NCBI GenBank assembly: GCA_010015805.1
Contig: ML978129.1
Location: forward strand, 1,240,001-1,304,000
Source of the DNA: Rhizodiscina lignyota
Lineage: Eukaryota; Ascomycota; Dothideomycetes; Aulographales; Rhizodiscinaceae
Reading direction: 5' to 3'
DNA: 64,000 nucleotides
The position numbers and the translations under genes are program-made. This document shows, piece after piece, positions 15,350 to 27,126 of this stretch. Every line of letters starts with the position of its first letter. Within the stretch, counting starts at the first letter, position 1. The notes beneath the pieces are model-generated. The model was not told the origin of the DNA. It did no database searches and saw nothing but the letters and a program-made list of their open reading frames with translations.

Positions 15350-17315
15350 CTTTCACACCTCTCGTCTTATTCGAACCATGACGTTGTGGGCACTTCTACC
15401 AAAGCAAACGTACATCCGAATACGATGGGGTAGGCACCACTATCTGTTGGTCAAGCGCATGAGCAGGGATGGCTGTTGGTTTCTTCCGTTTCCGTTCGGC
15501 GGCTATCCTGTGGACGGTCGGAATTGCGTGTTGCATTTTGCATGCTGATTCTTCTTTGATGACGGCCTGAGATTTTGGCCTTTCGATCTACTTCATTTTT
15601 GCGCGTTCACAGCGAGGATACCACACACATTTGGGATACATGGATCAAAAGCTAGGAATGGGAAACGTGTCTCACACCGGAAACTTACGCAACGACCATG
15701 TAAGAGACAACGATGGAATTTTTGGTTCTTTCCTTTCATGATTTGGAATTTGTGGTCAAAGCCACAAATGTCTAGGGCAGGCACTCTGCGTTATTGCATA
15801 TGTCATTGTGTAGGATATCATTCTGCGGCATAGCTGGAGCAGATAGACGAATCTTGCGGCACCACGGCCATATCGGCAGCGGGGCAAGCATCTCCTCACC
15901 CAGATAACACCACGTTCATCTCCACAATTGCCGCATCTTGAGACCAGAGAGCCCACAGCAAATTTGCCGCCAGAGGGGTACGTAACCTCCACCGGTGGAA
16001 GCTTGCAGCCTCATGGCAAAAAGCATGGATTTGTCAAAGTGCAGTTGGTTTTTGTGCCTGTCTAATGTGTACCATGGCAGGTTGGGCCGGATGCCACAGA
16101 CCACACATCATGTTGCTGAGGGGGTGGCTTTCTCGACATTTGAAGCACTGGTCGCACCAATCGCATTGCTCCCAGCATCTACTATTTCACGCGGTCCATG
16201 GAGGGCCCGTCCGAGACATGGGTACCTAGATCTGTGCCTAGAAAATCGTTCCACTCGCGGCTATTTGTTGCCCATCACGACCCTGGCATCGCAACCCGGC
16301 CCAGGTAGAGTAGATGATATCCTGTAAGTCTGACCACTGTGCTCGCCGTTCGTCCCACCTCCTGACGTCCATGACTACCCGTCCGGCTCGCATGGACTCC
16401 CGCCCAACTAGTTGAGCAGTTCTCGGCTAGCGCAAGCCACATCTGCACTGATGGCTACATCCCCCCGAAATACGCCTTGCTCGAGCATGGCCCGTTTGAG
16501 GCCCAATTTGCGGACAGCACTCCGGTCCGCGAGACCAGGCAAGAGCACAAAAGGCGAGTCATCCTCCAGCAGAGGTCGTTGGGGGCGGATACGCCGCGGA
16601 CGCTTAGCACCCTTAGTACCTGCACCCGGGCGCTTATGAGCGTGGCTTCGCTCAGGCCGAGAGGATCGACACTCGCATAACCAATGTGAGCGATGGCGGC
16701 ATGCCGCGAGAAGCGATTGTGTGGAGTATGGCGAGCACGAGGAGACGTTGCAGCACAGATGCTCGGCCGTATTGCACCCAACTCGCACTGATCGCGCGGT
16801 GGTGGTGGTGTGGCACTCCCGGGCGTCCTGTTGAGCGGACATGGCCGTTCGCCCTTCGTCGTTCTCGGCAGAACGTCGGGCTGAGCCTTCAAATGAGGCT
16901 GCAGTGCCCTGCATGTGAGCCTTGTGCCTGGGAAATGACTCCCGACTTCAACCATCCTGACCTGCTGCGCCATTGTCTGTTCCAAGGCACTGCGCTCTGT
17001 CTGTGCTCGACAACCTGAATCAAGTGCCCGTCTCATACCTCTCCGCTCGTCTGATATCAGTGATCATGGCGTAACTCGTCTTCTAAGCTGCGAGAGTCCT
17101 GCCCCAGTTGACAGTTCGACCTGCCATCATCGCACGCATTCAGCAAGATGCAGAGCAACAAGATGTCTCAACACCGATCCCATCAATCAAGTCTAATCTC
17201 GAGGACCATCAGAAACTGCCAATTACGAACCAGACGGCGTTGTACGAGCACAGGCTAAGCCCTATCCGCAGCGCTGCATCTTACTCATTTGGGGCGCGAT
17301 TACCGCAAGGCTACC
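15350..17315. other. Gene-free region
   Basis: About 2 kb between two genes on the same strand. Antisense frames at 16408-17036 are long but overlap in two phases and lack any recognisable motif, so I treat them as GC-driven chance. The last 200 bases are probably the promoter and leader of the GTPase gene. Confidence 0.5.
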
Positions 17316-19970
17316 ATGGCTTCTATTTTCACATTCGATCCTGATCCACCACGAGTTGCGTCTCCATGGTCGACTCCTGGAACGTCGACGCCAGAGCAAG
17401 GTGGTGGCCGCGCCACGAACGACTTGCCGCGAGGAGACAGACTTGCTCGTGGCTCGCCGCTGGGCAGGATACAGAGCCCTCCGGACTTTTCACTCACGAA
17501 GCTGGACGCTGAGCCCCAGGAAGGACCGACAGAGTACAAGCTGCACCTCCTACTTCGTCCTCGAAGGTCCTTTACTTCAACGACTACTGCAAATCGTATA
17601 TCCGGTTCATCAAACCGCTCCAGCTCCTTTGGAGAAGCGCACAGGAAATCATCAGGTTTGAGACTCTCGAGTACTCCTCCCCTGGCATCTTCTAGCCAGA
17701 GCCGTCAGCATCGTCTAGAGCAGCTCACAACTCAACTTCTCTGGCGACTGCAACAGTCCTCACCATATCAAGTCTCTGCCTCCAACAATCTCATCTTACC
17801 CGCCTTTCCTCAGATTGTCGGCGGTGTCGGCGTATCCCAGCATGTTGGACGCGTACTGCCCGGCTTAGAGGAGAGCAAAGGAGCCTTGTACGAGCTTGGG
17901 GTCGCAGACGATGGAACTTTCGTCGGCCTTGCGCAAGATGAGCTTGACGAGAGCTTGCACAACCTTCGTGCTATGGCGGCCACTCTGGGCTGCAGCATCG
18001 AGTTACTGAGAAAGGTGCCTGTCGGGGAATGTGAATGGTTCGAAGACGTTGGTTCTGTTACGAAGCTCTCCAGCATGCTGCGCAAAGGCACGCTCTGGGT
18101 AGCTGAAGCCTTCGTAAAGCCGAACCTAGGAGGGGCTTCGATTAACTCAACTGGCTCAACTGTCATGCACACAGCCTCAGACGACAAAGCGCAGCTAGAG
18201 AAATCTCCCTTCAAGGATATTGATCAATCTTCCACCGAACAACTCCGCATCACTCTCACTGGAGCAACGATGTCTGGAAAATCTAGTCTGCTAGGGAGTC
18301 TATCAAATGCTACTCTTGACAATGGTCGGGGAAAGAGCCGACTTAGCTTACTCAAACATCGCCATGAGATTGCATCTGGCATGACTAGTTCGGTCACGCA
18401 GGAGCTGTTAGGTTACTGCAAGGGTGAGCCATTGGGCAGCAGTCCCTCTCCTATCAGAATTGTCAATTCCGCAAGTGCAGATGTTGCGTCTTGGTTTGAC
18501 ATCCACTCATTGTGCGAGGGAGGCCGACTTGTCTTTTTCTCAGATTCGGCAGGCCACCCTCGCTATCGTCGCACGACGGTGCGTGGCTTGGTCGGATGGG
18601 CACCTCATTGGACCTTGCTTTGTGTTCCCGCAGACAATGCAGAGGATACTTCAGGGATGAGTGGCAGTACCCCACCTCTGAAGGATTTGCTTGGATGCGG
18701 CACAGCAGACGTGGACCTCTCCGAAGCCCACCTTCGAATATGCCTTGATCTAGACTTACCACTCGTCATAGCCATAACGAAGCTCGATTTGGCATCGAAA
18801 TACGGGCTTCGCCAGCTCCTCGCCAAACTATTGACCACGCTGAAGGCTGTCGGCAGAAAACCCGTCATTGTACCTGACAGTCCAGGCCCATCCGTGGATT
18901 CCGAGTCTCTGCTGATTGACACGGATGATCTTCTTGCAGTGCAGAAAGTATTTTCTCCACCAGCAACTGGTCACCAGGTCGTGCCGATCGTCTTAACCAG
19001 CGCTGTAAGTGGGACCGGAATTGGCAAGCTACATGCGCTTCTTTCCCAATTGCCGATCCCCCTGCCGCCTTTGCGCCCGTCAGCAACGTCTGCAGCTGCT
19101 GGCATTCCATCGGGACCTCTTTTTCATGTTGAAGACATTTACGGCGATAAGTCTAACACGGGTAATGAAGAAGCGTTGATCGTTGTCAGCGGTTATCTGC
19201 GATATGGCGAAATTCGTATCGGTGATGAGATGACTATTGGCCCATATGCGTCAGGGCCGTTCCCCGAGGACATTGAGAGCAGCCCGAACCTTCGTCCAAG
19301 AGACATGTTCCCCACATCTCGGTCATTCCCGGGAGCGATGTCCAATACCACACCACTAGAGGTTCATCACTCAACAAAAGCAGAGGAGTGGAGACGTGTC
19401 AAGGTTCGCAGTTTGCGCAATCTGCGTCTTCCAGTCCATTCACTGCACGCTGACCAGGTCGGAACGATTGGCATCCAAGCCCTCTCCACTCAGATTTCCT
19501 CCCCTGCTCTAAACAGAGTGCGGAAAGGCATGGTCCTCACAAGCAGCACACCAGCATCAAGCAGATCCGTAGAAGCACAATTCACAGGTTTGGGCATCCG
19601 CACCTTGACCGTTGGGTCCATGGTAGTGGCATACTTCGCTAGTGTTCGAGCTACGGCGAAAGTTATCTACATGGCCGTTGGCGATGATCCTATTGAAGCT
19701 GACGACGCAGATGAGGATGCCTTCCAGTTTGATTTTGGCAGTGGTGACGAGGGACTGGAGGCGGAGATTCAAACGCCGATTAACCCAAATGTGACGACCA
19801 TTGTGAGGTTCAGATTCATGGCGTCTCGTGAATTCGTAGAGCCAGGCAGGCAAATCCTCATTTTGCCCGGTGGTGGGCCTGGTTTGTCTGGTGGAAATGT
19901 TAGAGGTGAGAAGGGGCTTGCTGGACTGGATGGCTTCGTTGGCAAAGTGCTACAAGGACTTAGCGAATAG
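17316..19970 (+). CDS. GTPBP1/2-like translational GTPase
   Basis: Single exon, 884 residues. The start at 17316 sits in an excellent context (CTACCATGG); the frame is open upstream but has no better ATG. The G domain begins near residue 312: G1 is G-A-T-M-S-G-K-S at about 316-323, followed by D-N-G-R-G-K-S-R and G-M-T-S-S-V, which are the switch I blocks of GTPBP1/2. G3 is D-S-A-G-H at about 410 and G4 is T-K-L-D at about 488. EF-Tu-like beta-barrel domains follow. Relatives are elongation-factor-like GTPases tied to ribosome rescue and mRNA turnover in animals; the fungal role is less well known. The N-terminal 150 residues are Ser/Arg-rich and probably disordered. Confidence 0.92.
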   Translation: MASIFTFDPDPPRVASPWSTPGTSTPEQGGGRATNDLPRGDRLARGSPLGRIQSPPDFSLTKLDAEPQEGPTEYKLHLLLRPRRSFTSTTTANRISGSSNRSSSFGEAHRKSSGLRLSSTPPLASSSQSRQHRLEQLTTQLLWRLQQSSPYQVSASNNLILPAFPQIVGGVGVSQHVGRVLPGLEESKGALYELGVADDGTFVGLAQDELDESLHNLRAMAATLGCSIELLRKVPVGECEWFEDVGSVTKLSSMLRKGTLWVAEAFVKPNLGGASINSTGSTVMHTASDDKAQLEKSPFKDIDQSSTEQLRITLTGATMSGKSSLLGSLSNATLDNGRGKSRLSLLKHRHEIASGMTSSVTQELLGYCKGEPLGSSPSPIRIVNSASADVASWFDIHSLCEGGRLVFFSDSAGHPRYRRTTVRGLVGWAPHWTLLCVPADNAEDTSGMSGSTPPLKDLLGCGTADVDLSEAHLRICLDLDLPLVIAITKLDLASKYGLRQLLAKLLTTLKAVGRKPVIVPDSPGPSVDSESLLIDTDDLLAVQKVFSPPATGHQVVPIVLTSAVSGTGIGKLHALLSQLPIPLPPLRPSATSAAAGIPSGPLFHVEDIYGDKSNTGNEEALIVVSGYLRYGEIRIGDEMTIGPYASGPFPEDIESSPNLRPRDMFPTSRSFPGAMSNTTPLEVHHSTKAEEWRRVKVRSLRNLRLPVHSLHADQVGTIGIQALSTQISSPALNRVRKGMVLTSSTPASSRSVEAQFTGLGIRTLTVGSMVVAYFASVRATAKVIYMAVGDDPIEADDADEDAFQFDFGSGDEGLEAEIQTPINPNVTTIVRFRFMASREFVEPGRQILILPGGGPGLSGGNVRGEKGLAGLDGFVGKVLQGLSE

Positions 19971-20985
19971 AACTGTACGTCATTAGGACATTAAAATCAG
20001 AACGTCGTTCAATCATGAGTTTCCGAAGGTGCATGTCGATACTCGCAAGAGACTTCGGCACTTGGCGCTCCCGATTTTGGGGATTTTGGGAGCACCAGCC
20101 ACGTATCCGTGCGTACCGAGAGTTCCCGGCATGTGCCGTCTCCCACATCATCATCGCGGTTAGCAAATTTGGCTGCAAGCGAGCGCTTACCAAGAGATGA
20201 GGTTGAAATAAAGTTGAGACGAGTGTCACGGATGTGGAAAGCACGTCCCGCGACCGATATCTCATCTATCGTGTCCATCTCCGCTTCCCGCCTTCCTGAT
20301 CAGTCAAGGAGCTAGAAGTTCCAGAAGAGCACCAGCTCCGGAATCCCACCGTGCAAGGCGCACCCACTTTTCCGCTTCAAGGACGAGCATCCGTCGCGAC
20401 GACCAGTGAAACGGTAGAGGGTGAGACAGCTTCAGGAAAGCGCGGGGGCCACGAACGCGGAGCCATCAGGGGAGAGAGGTTGACGGCAATTGGTCTCTCC
20501 TGTGAGGTGAACAGGACCGAATTCCTAGCTTCAGCCGAAAGTCTCTTTCAAGAACGAACAACTCCCGAGAGCTTGCCGAGGGAAACGCGTTTCATACACA
20601 CCAGTCACGCTCCGTGGGACGTCGCGTGGCTCTGATCTCATTTCATCTCACTGTCGAGCATTTGCCAGGACAGGGCTCACGGCAGGCTCGTGTTGTGCTT
20701 TGGCCTTTCAGCAGATCATACCAGATACGTTCCCAGATTAAGCAAGACAATAACTGTACGAGCTACATTCCATCTGACACAGTCATCCACGGGATCATTG
20801 TGGAGAATTGAATATTCTGACATATCTCAGCTCAAGAGTCGCCTCTAATTTCTCACACGAGGATTTGACGTTACGGAGACATTTCGACTTTCTCATTCCA
20901 ATTGACTCATCCGAGTACTGGGACCTCACTCAATTGACACCCTCGTCAGTACATGGTGATATTCGCCACTACGGAAACACCACCA
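19971..20985. other. Intergenic region
   Basis: About 1 kb holding the GTPase 3' end and the TAN1 promoter. Short frames only; no motif, repeat or RNA gene recognised. Confidence 0.5.
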
Positions 20986-22216
20986 ATGGATACTCCCTCG
21001 AGTAAAAAGCGGAAAGCCAACGAAAATGCCGTGGAACTTGGAGAGAGCACACCCAAGGTTAGTCGCGCCAAGTCGGGATTTCCGAAATGCCGAAGATTCC
21101 GAGCGCTATTGGCTGCTAAACCAATATACAATCTAACGGTTTATAGGCGAAGAAACAATGGAAAGCTTCAAGGCAGGACTTTAAAAGCAAGGACTCTTCC
21201 AGCCGCGAGATCGAGCCTGGTGTGTCGGGCATATGGGCGACTTGTGCGATGGGCAAAGAGGCCCCAACTGTGAGCGACTTGAGGGACCTTTTTGATGAAG
21301 TAAATATGCTCCACGAACTCCTTGATAATTTTGGGACGTGTCTAACTCGACTAAGTATGCCAAGAAATTATATCCGGCGAATGGATCTTCTACTGAAGAA
21401 CCCGCTCATTCGGAAAAGCCAAATGAATCAACTGAAACGGACATCGAGGCTGAAATACAAAACGAGTTGAGCGAGATGCGCTCAGCGAGGAAAGAGAACC
21501 TTTTCACATCTATCAAGCTGGACACACAATGCCGTGAGCAGTCTCAATTTGGCCAGAAATGCAGTAGTCATGCTGATGCAATTCTCAGTCACTTTCTTTC
21601 GAACGCGTCCACCAGTGGAACCCGTCTCATTTGTGCAAGCCATCTGCAGGGACGCTGCAAGCAGCACTCAGCGCAAACGCAGCAGATTTGTCAAGCGACT
21701 GACGCCTATCACACTGACTGGCAAAGCTACAGAGGACGGATTGGGCGAGGTAGCGAAACAAGTACTCGCACCACATTTCCACGGCCCCAATGCTACTGCA
21801 AAGAAGGTAAGTCGGGCCCGATGGATACGCAGAATATGACAGCATCCCCGATGAGGACATTGAATGCTGACATGGTCACAAGTTCGCGATCAGGCCGAAC
21901 CTTAGGAATCACAAAGTGCTGAAAAGGGACGCAGTGATCAAGCAAGTCGCTGCAGCAGTTGGGCCGTTGCATAGCGTGGATCTGCACGACTACGATCTCC
22001 TCATACTTGTCGAGATTTACAAAGTAAGTCAGAGCGGAGTGAATCGGACCCAAGCCCCTCTGGGGAAAAGGCCAGAGCCTTTCGCTTACGGAAAGCCAGA
22101 ATATATGCGGTATGAGCGTGGTGGGAAGCGAGTTTGAGAGCCTGAAACGCTTCAATCTGGCGGAGCTGTACGGAGTCAAGCCCGACACAGCACAGGAAAA
22201 GGCGGATATTGGATGA
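20986..22216 (+). CDS. TAN1: TAN1/THUMPD1-like tRNA acetylation adaptor
   Basis: Six exons: 20986-21057, 21147-21299, 21356-21533, 21589-21806, 21883-22023 and 22100-22216, 292 residues; introns 55-89 nt. The splice model restores the whole family: basic N-terminus, G-V-S-G-I-W-A-T-C, D-L-R-D-L-F-D-E, Y-A-K-K-L-Y, the THUMP domain with F-F-R-T-R-P-P-V-E-P and R-L-T-P-I-T-L-T-G, then F-A-I-R-P-N-L-R, the V-D-L-H-D-Y-D block, and G-M-S-V-V near the end. TAN1 binds tRNA through THUMP and works with the Kre33/NAT10 acetyltransferase to make N4-acetylcytidine at position 12 of tRNA-Ser and tRNA-Leu. Every exon boundary falls in a conserved block, which makes the model strong. Confidence 0.95.
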
Positions 22217-23289
22217 AATGAGGGCAGGTGTGTTTGGGAAGCGAGCTCAATATATGGGGTAGCGAATGCTGCGGATTGGGCGACGCCACCGGGAATTCGT
22301 CTAATGTTTCTAGAAGCGGTGCTGGAAGCGGCCGAGGCGGCGCACGCTCGGCTGCGAGAAGCGAAAACATGGGCCAGTGAAATGAGGGCGCGTGCAGAGA
22401 GGAGTGTGTGTTGCGATCTGAGGACGCTACCGACGGGTGAGATCTCGTGTGCACAGGACCAGTTGCTCGGGATGCTCGCTCGCGTAAGAACCGTCCCGCC
22501 GGTGCTTGGGTGCTTGGGCCGCCGCTTAAAGCGACAGGGGCACCTCCCCTTCCCAACTGCGACATTGAACGCGCACGCTGCCCGTGAGAGATGCTCGCCG
22601 TGCTCAAATCTCCGACGCTCTCCCAAGCTCTCGCATCTCGACGATGGCAGCAATGTCGCTTTGCCTAGTCGCATGCCGGCGCATCCATTTCTCGCCTACC
22701 CTCCCCGTCTGCTGCTCCCCAAGCGAAGTGGCTTGCGTCCGGCACGCCTAGTGGCCGGAGCACCCTCGACTCCAGCCAACAGACGCCTCTTCAGCCCACC
22801 ATGATTTGTATTTGCATGCATCACGTAGCGAGCGCCTCATCATCACGCCAAGTCGCTCGAGGCGTATAATAACAGGCTCGGAGAAAAGACGCGATGCTGC
22901 TGACGTCGTTCTTCTCGCCAGGCGCAGCGCCTCGCTCCATCTATATGACCACTCAGGCAAGAGACCCAGATTGTTGGCCATGAGGACGCCACCTGGGGTC
23001 CAGAGTCGGGCATACTCCCGTCTCTGCTGCATGTTGGACCTCTGCTCCATCCCACCTACACTCGCCTAGTAAGTTTCATCGTGTCGCAAATGTCCATATC
23101 GCCGGCAATGGCAATCCTCATTTGCGGATTCTGCGCGCCCTGTCGAGGCATATAGGCCTCCTTGTACGCCCATTATCCATGTATGGAGGCATCCCATGTC
23201 ACTTCCCTAATGCTCTATTTATCTTTCGTGTGTTCAAAATGCACTACCTCTCCCCCAAAGCCTCTCTCCACCCCTTCGTCAAATTCAAC
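22217..23289. other. Intergenic region
   Basis: About 1.1 kb between TAN1 and the APH-like gene, both on the plus strand. GC-rich with overlapping frames on both strands, the longest an antisense frame across the TAN1 3' end. None shows a motif. Confidence 0.5.
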
Positions 23290-24355
23290 ATGAGTTATAG
23301 GCTGCCGCCTGTGAATCAGTGTCTTTCCACACCTCTGCAACAGTCACCAGAGCTCACGGTGATACAAATCATCATTAGGCAGCTACTCCTCACCACGAAT
23401 CAGTCTGTAGAAGCAGCAGAGCGCCTTCGAGGCGACATTCATCCGACCTACCTCCTCCAACTCTCTGACGGCTCTCGCGCCATCTTGAAATGCAGCCCTT
23501 TGCTCTCGACTCGCTTGCTGAGGCGCGAGCAACGCCGCCTTGAGGATGAATCCCGGGTTTTGAACTTGATAAACCGCAACACCAATATTCCAGTGCCACG
23601 GAGAATGAAGTACGAGTCGCACGGCAGCGGCACGGCCCTTCGACCGCCCTATCTGATCCGCAGCTACGTCTCTGGAACAACGCTGTCAGAACTGCGGCCA
23701 TCGCTCTCGGAAGCCGACCAAGCACGAATCGATCAGTCGTTAGGAGTATATCTCCTCGCGCTCTCTTCTCTCACAGCACGCAACTTTGGCGCCCCCCACG
23801 CAGTCCACGCCAGCAACGGCTACAGCACCTGGCGTGAGGCATTCCTGACAATGCTCGAAGCTGTGCTGCGCGATGCGGAAGACATGCTTGTCAGCATCCC
23901 GTACGATACAGTTCGTTACTATTGCACCGCTCACGCGGACGCTCTCAATGCGGTCACCACCCCGCGACTAACGGCCCTGGACGTATGCCTGCCAGAAAAT
24001 GTCCTTATCGACCCCAATTCAAGGGAGATACAAGGTCTGCTAGGCCTTGGGGACGTAATCTGGGGCGACCCAAACATGGCCGCAGTCCTCGAGGAACCGA
24101 CTCCTGCTTTCCTAGAAGGGTATGGCAGACGTGATTCTGAGCAGGATGAGAACGAGCATGCGAGGAAGCTATTGTACCAATTCCCCGATCCCTGCCGGCT
24201 CCTAGCAAGGTCTGTACTGACAGCTTGGCAGATACACCGTATATCGGGCGATCGTCAGCGTAGTGAAGCGTCATTTTCGTCCGCGCGACAGCGAGGATGA
24301 GCTCGAGGCTCGACGAGTGCTCGGAAGAGCGCTGAACGAGCTCGCAGCTCTATAA
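23290..24355 (+). CDS. APH-family kinase-fold protein, possibly degenerate
   Basis: Two exons, 23290-24173 and 24232-24355, with a 58-nt intron that contains CTGAC near its acceptor; 335 residues. Without splicing the frame ends in an atypical tail, whereas splicing gives Y-T-V-Y-R-A-I-V, a family-like C-terminus. An N-lobe lysine (R-A-I-L-K-C-S) and acidic helix (E-S-R-V-L) are present. The catalytic loop reads L-D-V-C-L-P-E-N-V-L-I-D, keeping Asp and Asn. The metal-binding segment reads G-L-L-G-L-G-D-V-I-W-G-D-P, where relatives usually have L-L-D-F, so the key aspartate appears to be Gly. An upstream in-frame ATG at 23239 is possible. Substrate unknown. Confidence 0.85.
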
Positions 24356-25170
24356 AAGCACTTTTTGCGTTCTGGGAGCATTATTATTGACGGCCATATG
24401 GAGACGCATATTTCCAGCCACAGACATTCTTCTCGCATCCACATCCACAGCAGGCGGTGAAAGAAGAGAAGCATTTCGATGAGACCGAGAAATTGCACGC
24501 AAACTAGGTAGCACGAAAGAGCCGGTCTCGCCTCGCGAATTGCGCGCGAAACTGACTAATCGCACTGGTTCGAGGGAAAAGACTGGGGAAGACTCCGGAT
24601 TTCGAGTTTTAGAACGATGGATTCGTTTGTCTCAGGAGGCGAGCGACATGTTTGCAGATCCCAGAGATTCGTAACGTCGCTCCGGCTTAGGCGAGCAGGG
24701 GTAAGCGAGGCGCCCCATTGCATATCACCTACCTCATGCGTCGGGGCGACTTTACAAAGGTAGACTAAATTCTCCGCCGGGAACATCAGGCGGTGAAGTA
24801 CGTACCCACCTGGACATGGAGAAAAGTTATTTAGAGTTGTCAGATCAATTTGGAAACCGGCCGCCCTTAGGGGCGATATGGCCTCACGATGTTGAAATTT
24901 TAGACTGTAGACAAGACCATTGTAGTCATAAGTAATGTTCTATTTGCGTAAGCCGATAGTCTAGCGCATTCTTCACGACTTCTAGAGTCTTACTCCCGCA
25001 GAGCCTCGCTAACCCCAGCCCTGTGATACGAGAGCATTTCAATGCGAGAGAATTTGGGATTTGGCCGAAATGCAACATCACATTCGCGTCCAAGTGTCCG
25101 CATCCCCAGCTTCGGGCGTGGTTACGCAAAGCGTACAGCTGAAGCAAAAGGGAGACTTGTTGCATGCACC
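24356..25170. other. Convergent intergenic region
   Basis: About 0.8 kb between two genes that end towards each other. No gene, repeat or RNA seen; presumably 3' untranslated regions. Confidence 0.5.
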
Positions 25171-27126
25171 TCATCCTGCGAAACCGCCCCTAGCCATCTT
25201 CCTGGCCCTCTGATCGCGTCGATTGTGATTCGCTCTCGAAGACTTGCTGGTCTCCTTGCGCTGCCGAGCCTGCTGGGTGTTCTTGTCGTCCGATGGTCCT
25301 GCAACGCTCCCTCTGCCACGTCCTCTCCCTCCCGGTCGGCCTCGACCTCTTCCTCGACCACCTCGGTTACCAATCGCAGTCGATGCATCGCCAGAGTCTT
25401 CAGCCCCCGAACCTACTGGACTTTCACGCCATGCTGTGGATAGCAGTTCCTGTTGCTGTCCACTCCACGTGGAATACTTGGCCTCGAGTCTCCTCATCTT
25501 CCTTGGGTCTCTGCCGTTAACGATGAGCCATCCTTCGATCGCCTCGTCCGTCAGTCCAGTCTCGCTCTTCAGTGCGAGTCTCGCTTTACTACGTCGGGTC
25601 GCGCCATCTCGTTCAAACACCTTGGAATCGAGCTTATACGCTCTGAAGAGCGCTTCCTCATTCTGATCTTGAAGATCAGCATCGAGCTGGTCTGCTTCCG
25701 GTACCGCCGAATCGACCGTGCCTCCCACGTCCTCTACGTCGTAGGTGTCGTCGCGTTCGTCATCGTCCGAATCAAAGGCCGCAAGCGCGGAGAGGATGGC
25801 AGCCTTATTTGGAGCTGCAGTACGATCGGACAAGATCGCATCTGCCGTCAAGCCTTCACCTCTCCGGCCGATATGTAACCGCGAGGTGTCGACGGTGAGC
25901 TGGTCGAGTTCATCGTCGTCAAAGACATTTCGCCTCTCGGGCGGAGGCGTTGGTGCTGGTGACAGATCTGGAGCAGGTCCATTGTCCACAACAGCTTCAG
26001 TAGGCGGTAATGTCTCTGATCTATCTGCGCCTTGCAGCTTGGTAGGGAGAGTGTCCTCCAGCAAATGGGATGTCGCTTGCTCCACGTCATCATTGTATTC
26101 GGAGAGTAGCCTTGCAATGAAGCCAGTCCCGAGATTAGGGAAGAGGTCTTGTATTTGCGAGATAAGGCTCATCCTGTGAACGTGGACATCACCGAACCCG
26201 TGCCCAAATCCGTCTGTTGCTTGTTGTTTGCCCTTTGCTTTCTTGCCCACTTTCCGTCTCGCAGGATGCGGCTTCTTGAACGTACTCAGAGAATCAGCAA
26301 GATCCTGCGCCCTCTTGTTGTCATATAGAGCTTTTGAGTGCCGGAGTTTCGATAACAAGGGCGTTGAAGAAACGAGGCTCGAAATGAGAGATGCATTGCC
26401 AGTGGCGTCTCCGTTAGCTTTTAGTGAGAACATGTGATCCAAGAAAAGGGAGATGTTGGGTTTCTCGTCCCGCAGGAGGGCGCTTAGTCCAAGAAATACA
26501 AAGATAGTGACAGACTGCTGCGACTTTTCAGATAACTTAGGATACGAGGCAATGAGTTCGTCAAGAAAGTCTGAGCCAGTCATCAGGAACTCTCCAATTT
26601 CTGGCAAAGACAAAAGAAGTGGAGCGAGCCTTGCTGCATTATCTGCAAACTGATCCTGTTCATTGCGGTCCTTTGCATTTGCGGGAGTTCTTTTGAATTC
26701 GTTCAGTGATGCTTCTACGATCGTGTTCTTCCGCCGCCATACGCTATGCAGAAGCTCTTGCAGTTTATGATTATGTGCATAAGCACGAGAAAAGTTCGAC
26801 AAGAACGACCAGTGCAATAATGCTTTTGGAGGGCTGTTCAAGGACAATGTGCGGTGCGTGAGAAGGAAACATCGTTGCCGAAGAATACTCGAACTTCTGA
26901 GCGCCTCCAGTGCAGAATCGTGGGAACTAGTGTCCGCAAGCGCAGAATAGTAGGATATCAGAAATGGCGAAAATGTATCGGCGTGATCTTGAAATGCGCT
27001 TGCTGCCACGCTGAGATTGAATTGTGCCAGAGCAAGCCATGCCTCTAAGCACAGTTTCCATTCCTCGGGAGGAAGTTCTTTCCGAACGGCTGCCGGAGGT
27101 ACCGGTGCCATATGAGGTGTTGCCAT
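25171..27126 (-). CDS. CUE3: CUE-domain RQT complex subunit (Cue3/ASCC2 homologue)
   Basis: Single exon of 651 residues from ATG at 27126. The N-terminal half is the helical ASCC2-type domain (W-K-L-C-L-E-A-W-L-A-L onward) that in relatives binds the Slh1/ASCC3 helicase. A CUE ubiquitin-binding domain lies at about 318-360, with I-Q-D-L-F-P-N-L-G, F-I-A-R-L-L-S-E-Y, D-V-E-Q-A and L-L-E-D. The C-terminal part has the conserved K-V-F-E-R-D and T-G-L-T-D-E-A-I-E-G-W blocks and ends in an RGG-like basic tail. In yeast, Cue3 (Rqt3) acts in the RQT complex, which splits stalled ribosomes whose uS10 has been ubiquitinated by Hel2. Its neighbour, head to head 575 bp away, encodes uS10. Confidence 0.93.
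   Translation of the reverse strand: MATPHMAPVPPAAVRKELPPEEWKLCLEAWLALAQFNLSVAASAFQDHADTFSPFLISYYSALADTSSHDSALEALRSSSILRQRCFLLTHRTLSLNSPPKALLHWSFLSNFSRAYAHNHKLQELLHSVWRRKNTIVEASLNEFKRTPANAKDRNEQDQFADNAARLAPLLLSLPEIGEFLMTGSDFLDELIASYPKLSEKSQQSVTIFVFLGLSALLRDEKPNISLFLDHMFSLKANGDATGNASLISSLVSSTPLLSKLRHSKALYDNKRAQDLADSLSTFKKPHPARRKVGKKAKGKQQATDGFGHGFGDVHVHRMSLISQIQDLFPNLGTGFIARLLSEYNDDVEQATSHLLEDTLPTKLQGADRSETLPPTEAVVDNGPAPDLSPAPTPPPERRNVFDDDELDQLTVDTSRLHIGRRGEGLTADAILSDRTAAPNKAAILSALAAFDSDDDERDDTYDVEDVGGTVDSAVPEADQLDADLQDQNEEALFRAYKLDSKVFERDGATRRSKARLALKSETGLTDEAIEGWLIVNGRDPRKMRRLEAKYSTWSGQQQELLSTAWRESPVGSGAEDSGDASTAIGNRGGRGRGRGRPGGRGRGRGSVAGPSDDKNTQQARQRKETSKSSRANHNRRDQRARKMARGGFAG

Noticed and set aside
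16408-17036. Two overlapping long minus-strand frames
   Set aside because: Two phases open over the same GC-rich DNA indicate a composition effect; no conserved block, no splice structure.
21793-22674. Minus-strand frame of 293 codons
   Set aside because: Runs antisense through TAN1 exons 4-6, which are well supported by family motifs.
24192-24231. Alternative 22-nt intron near the end of the APH-like gene
   Set aside because: Too short to be spliced; the 58-nt intron 24174-24231 fits both length and family C-terminus.
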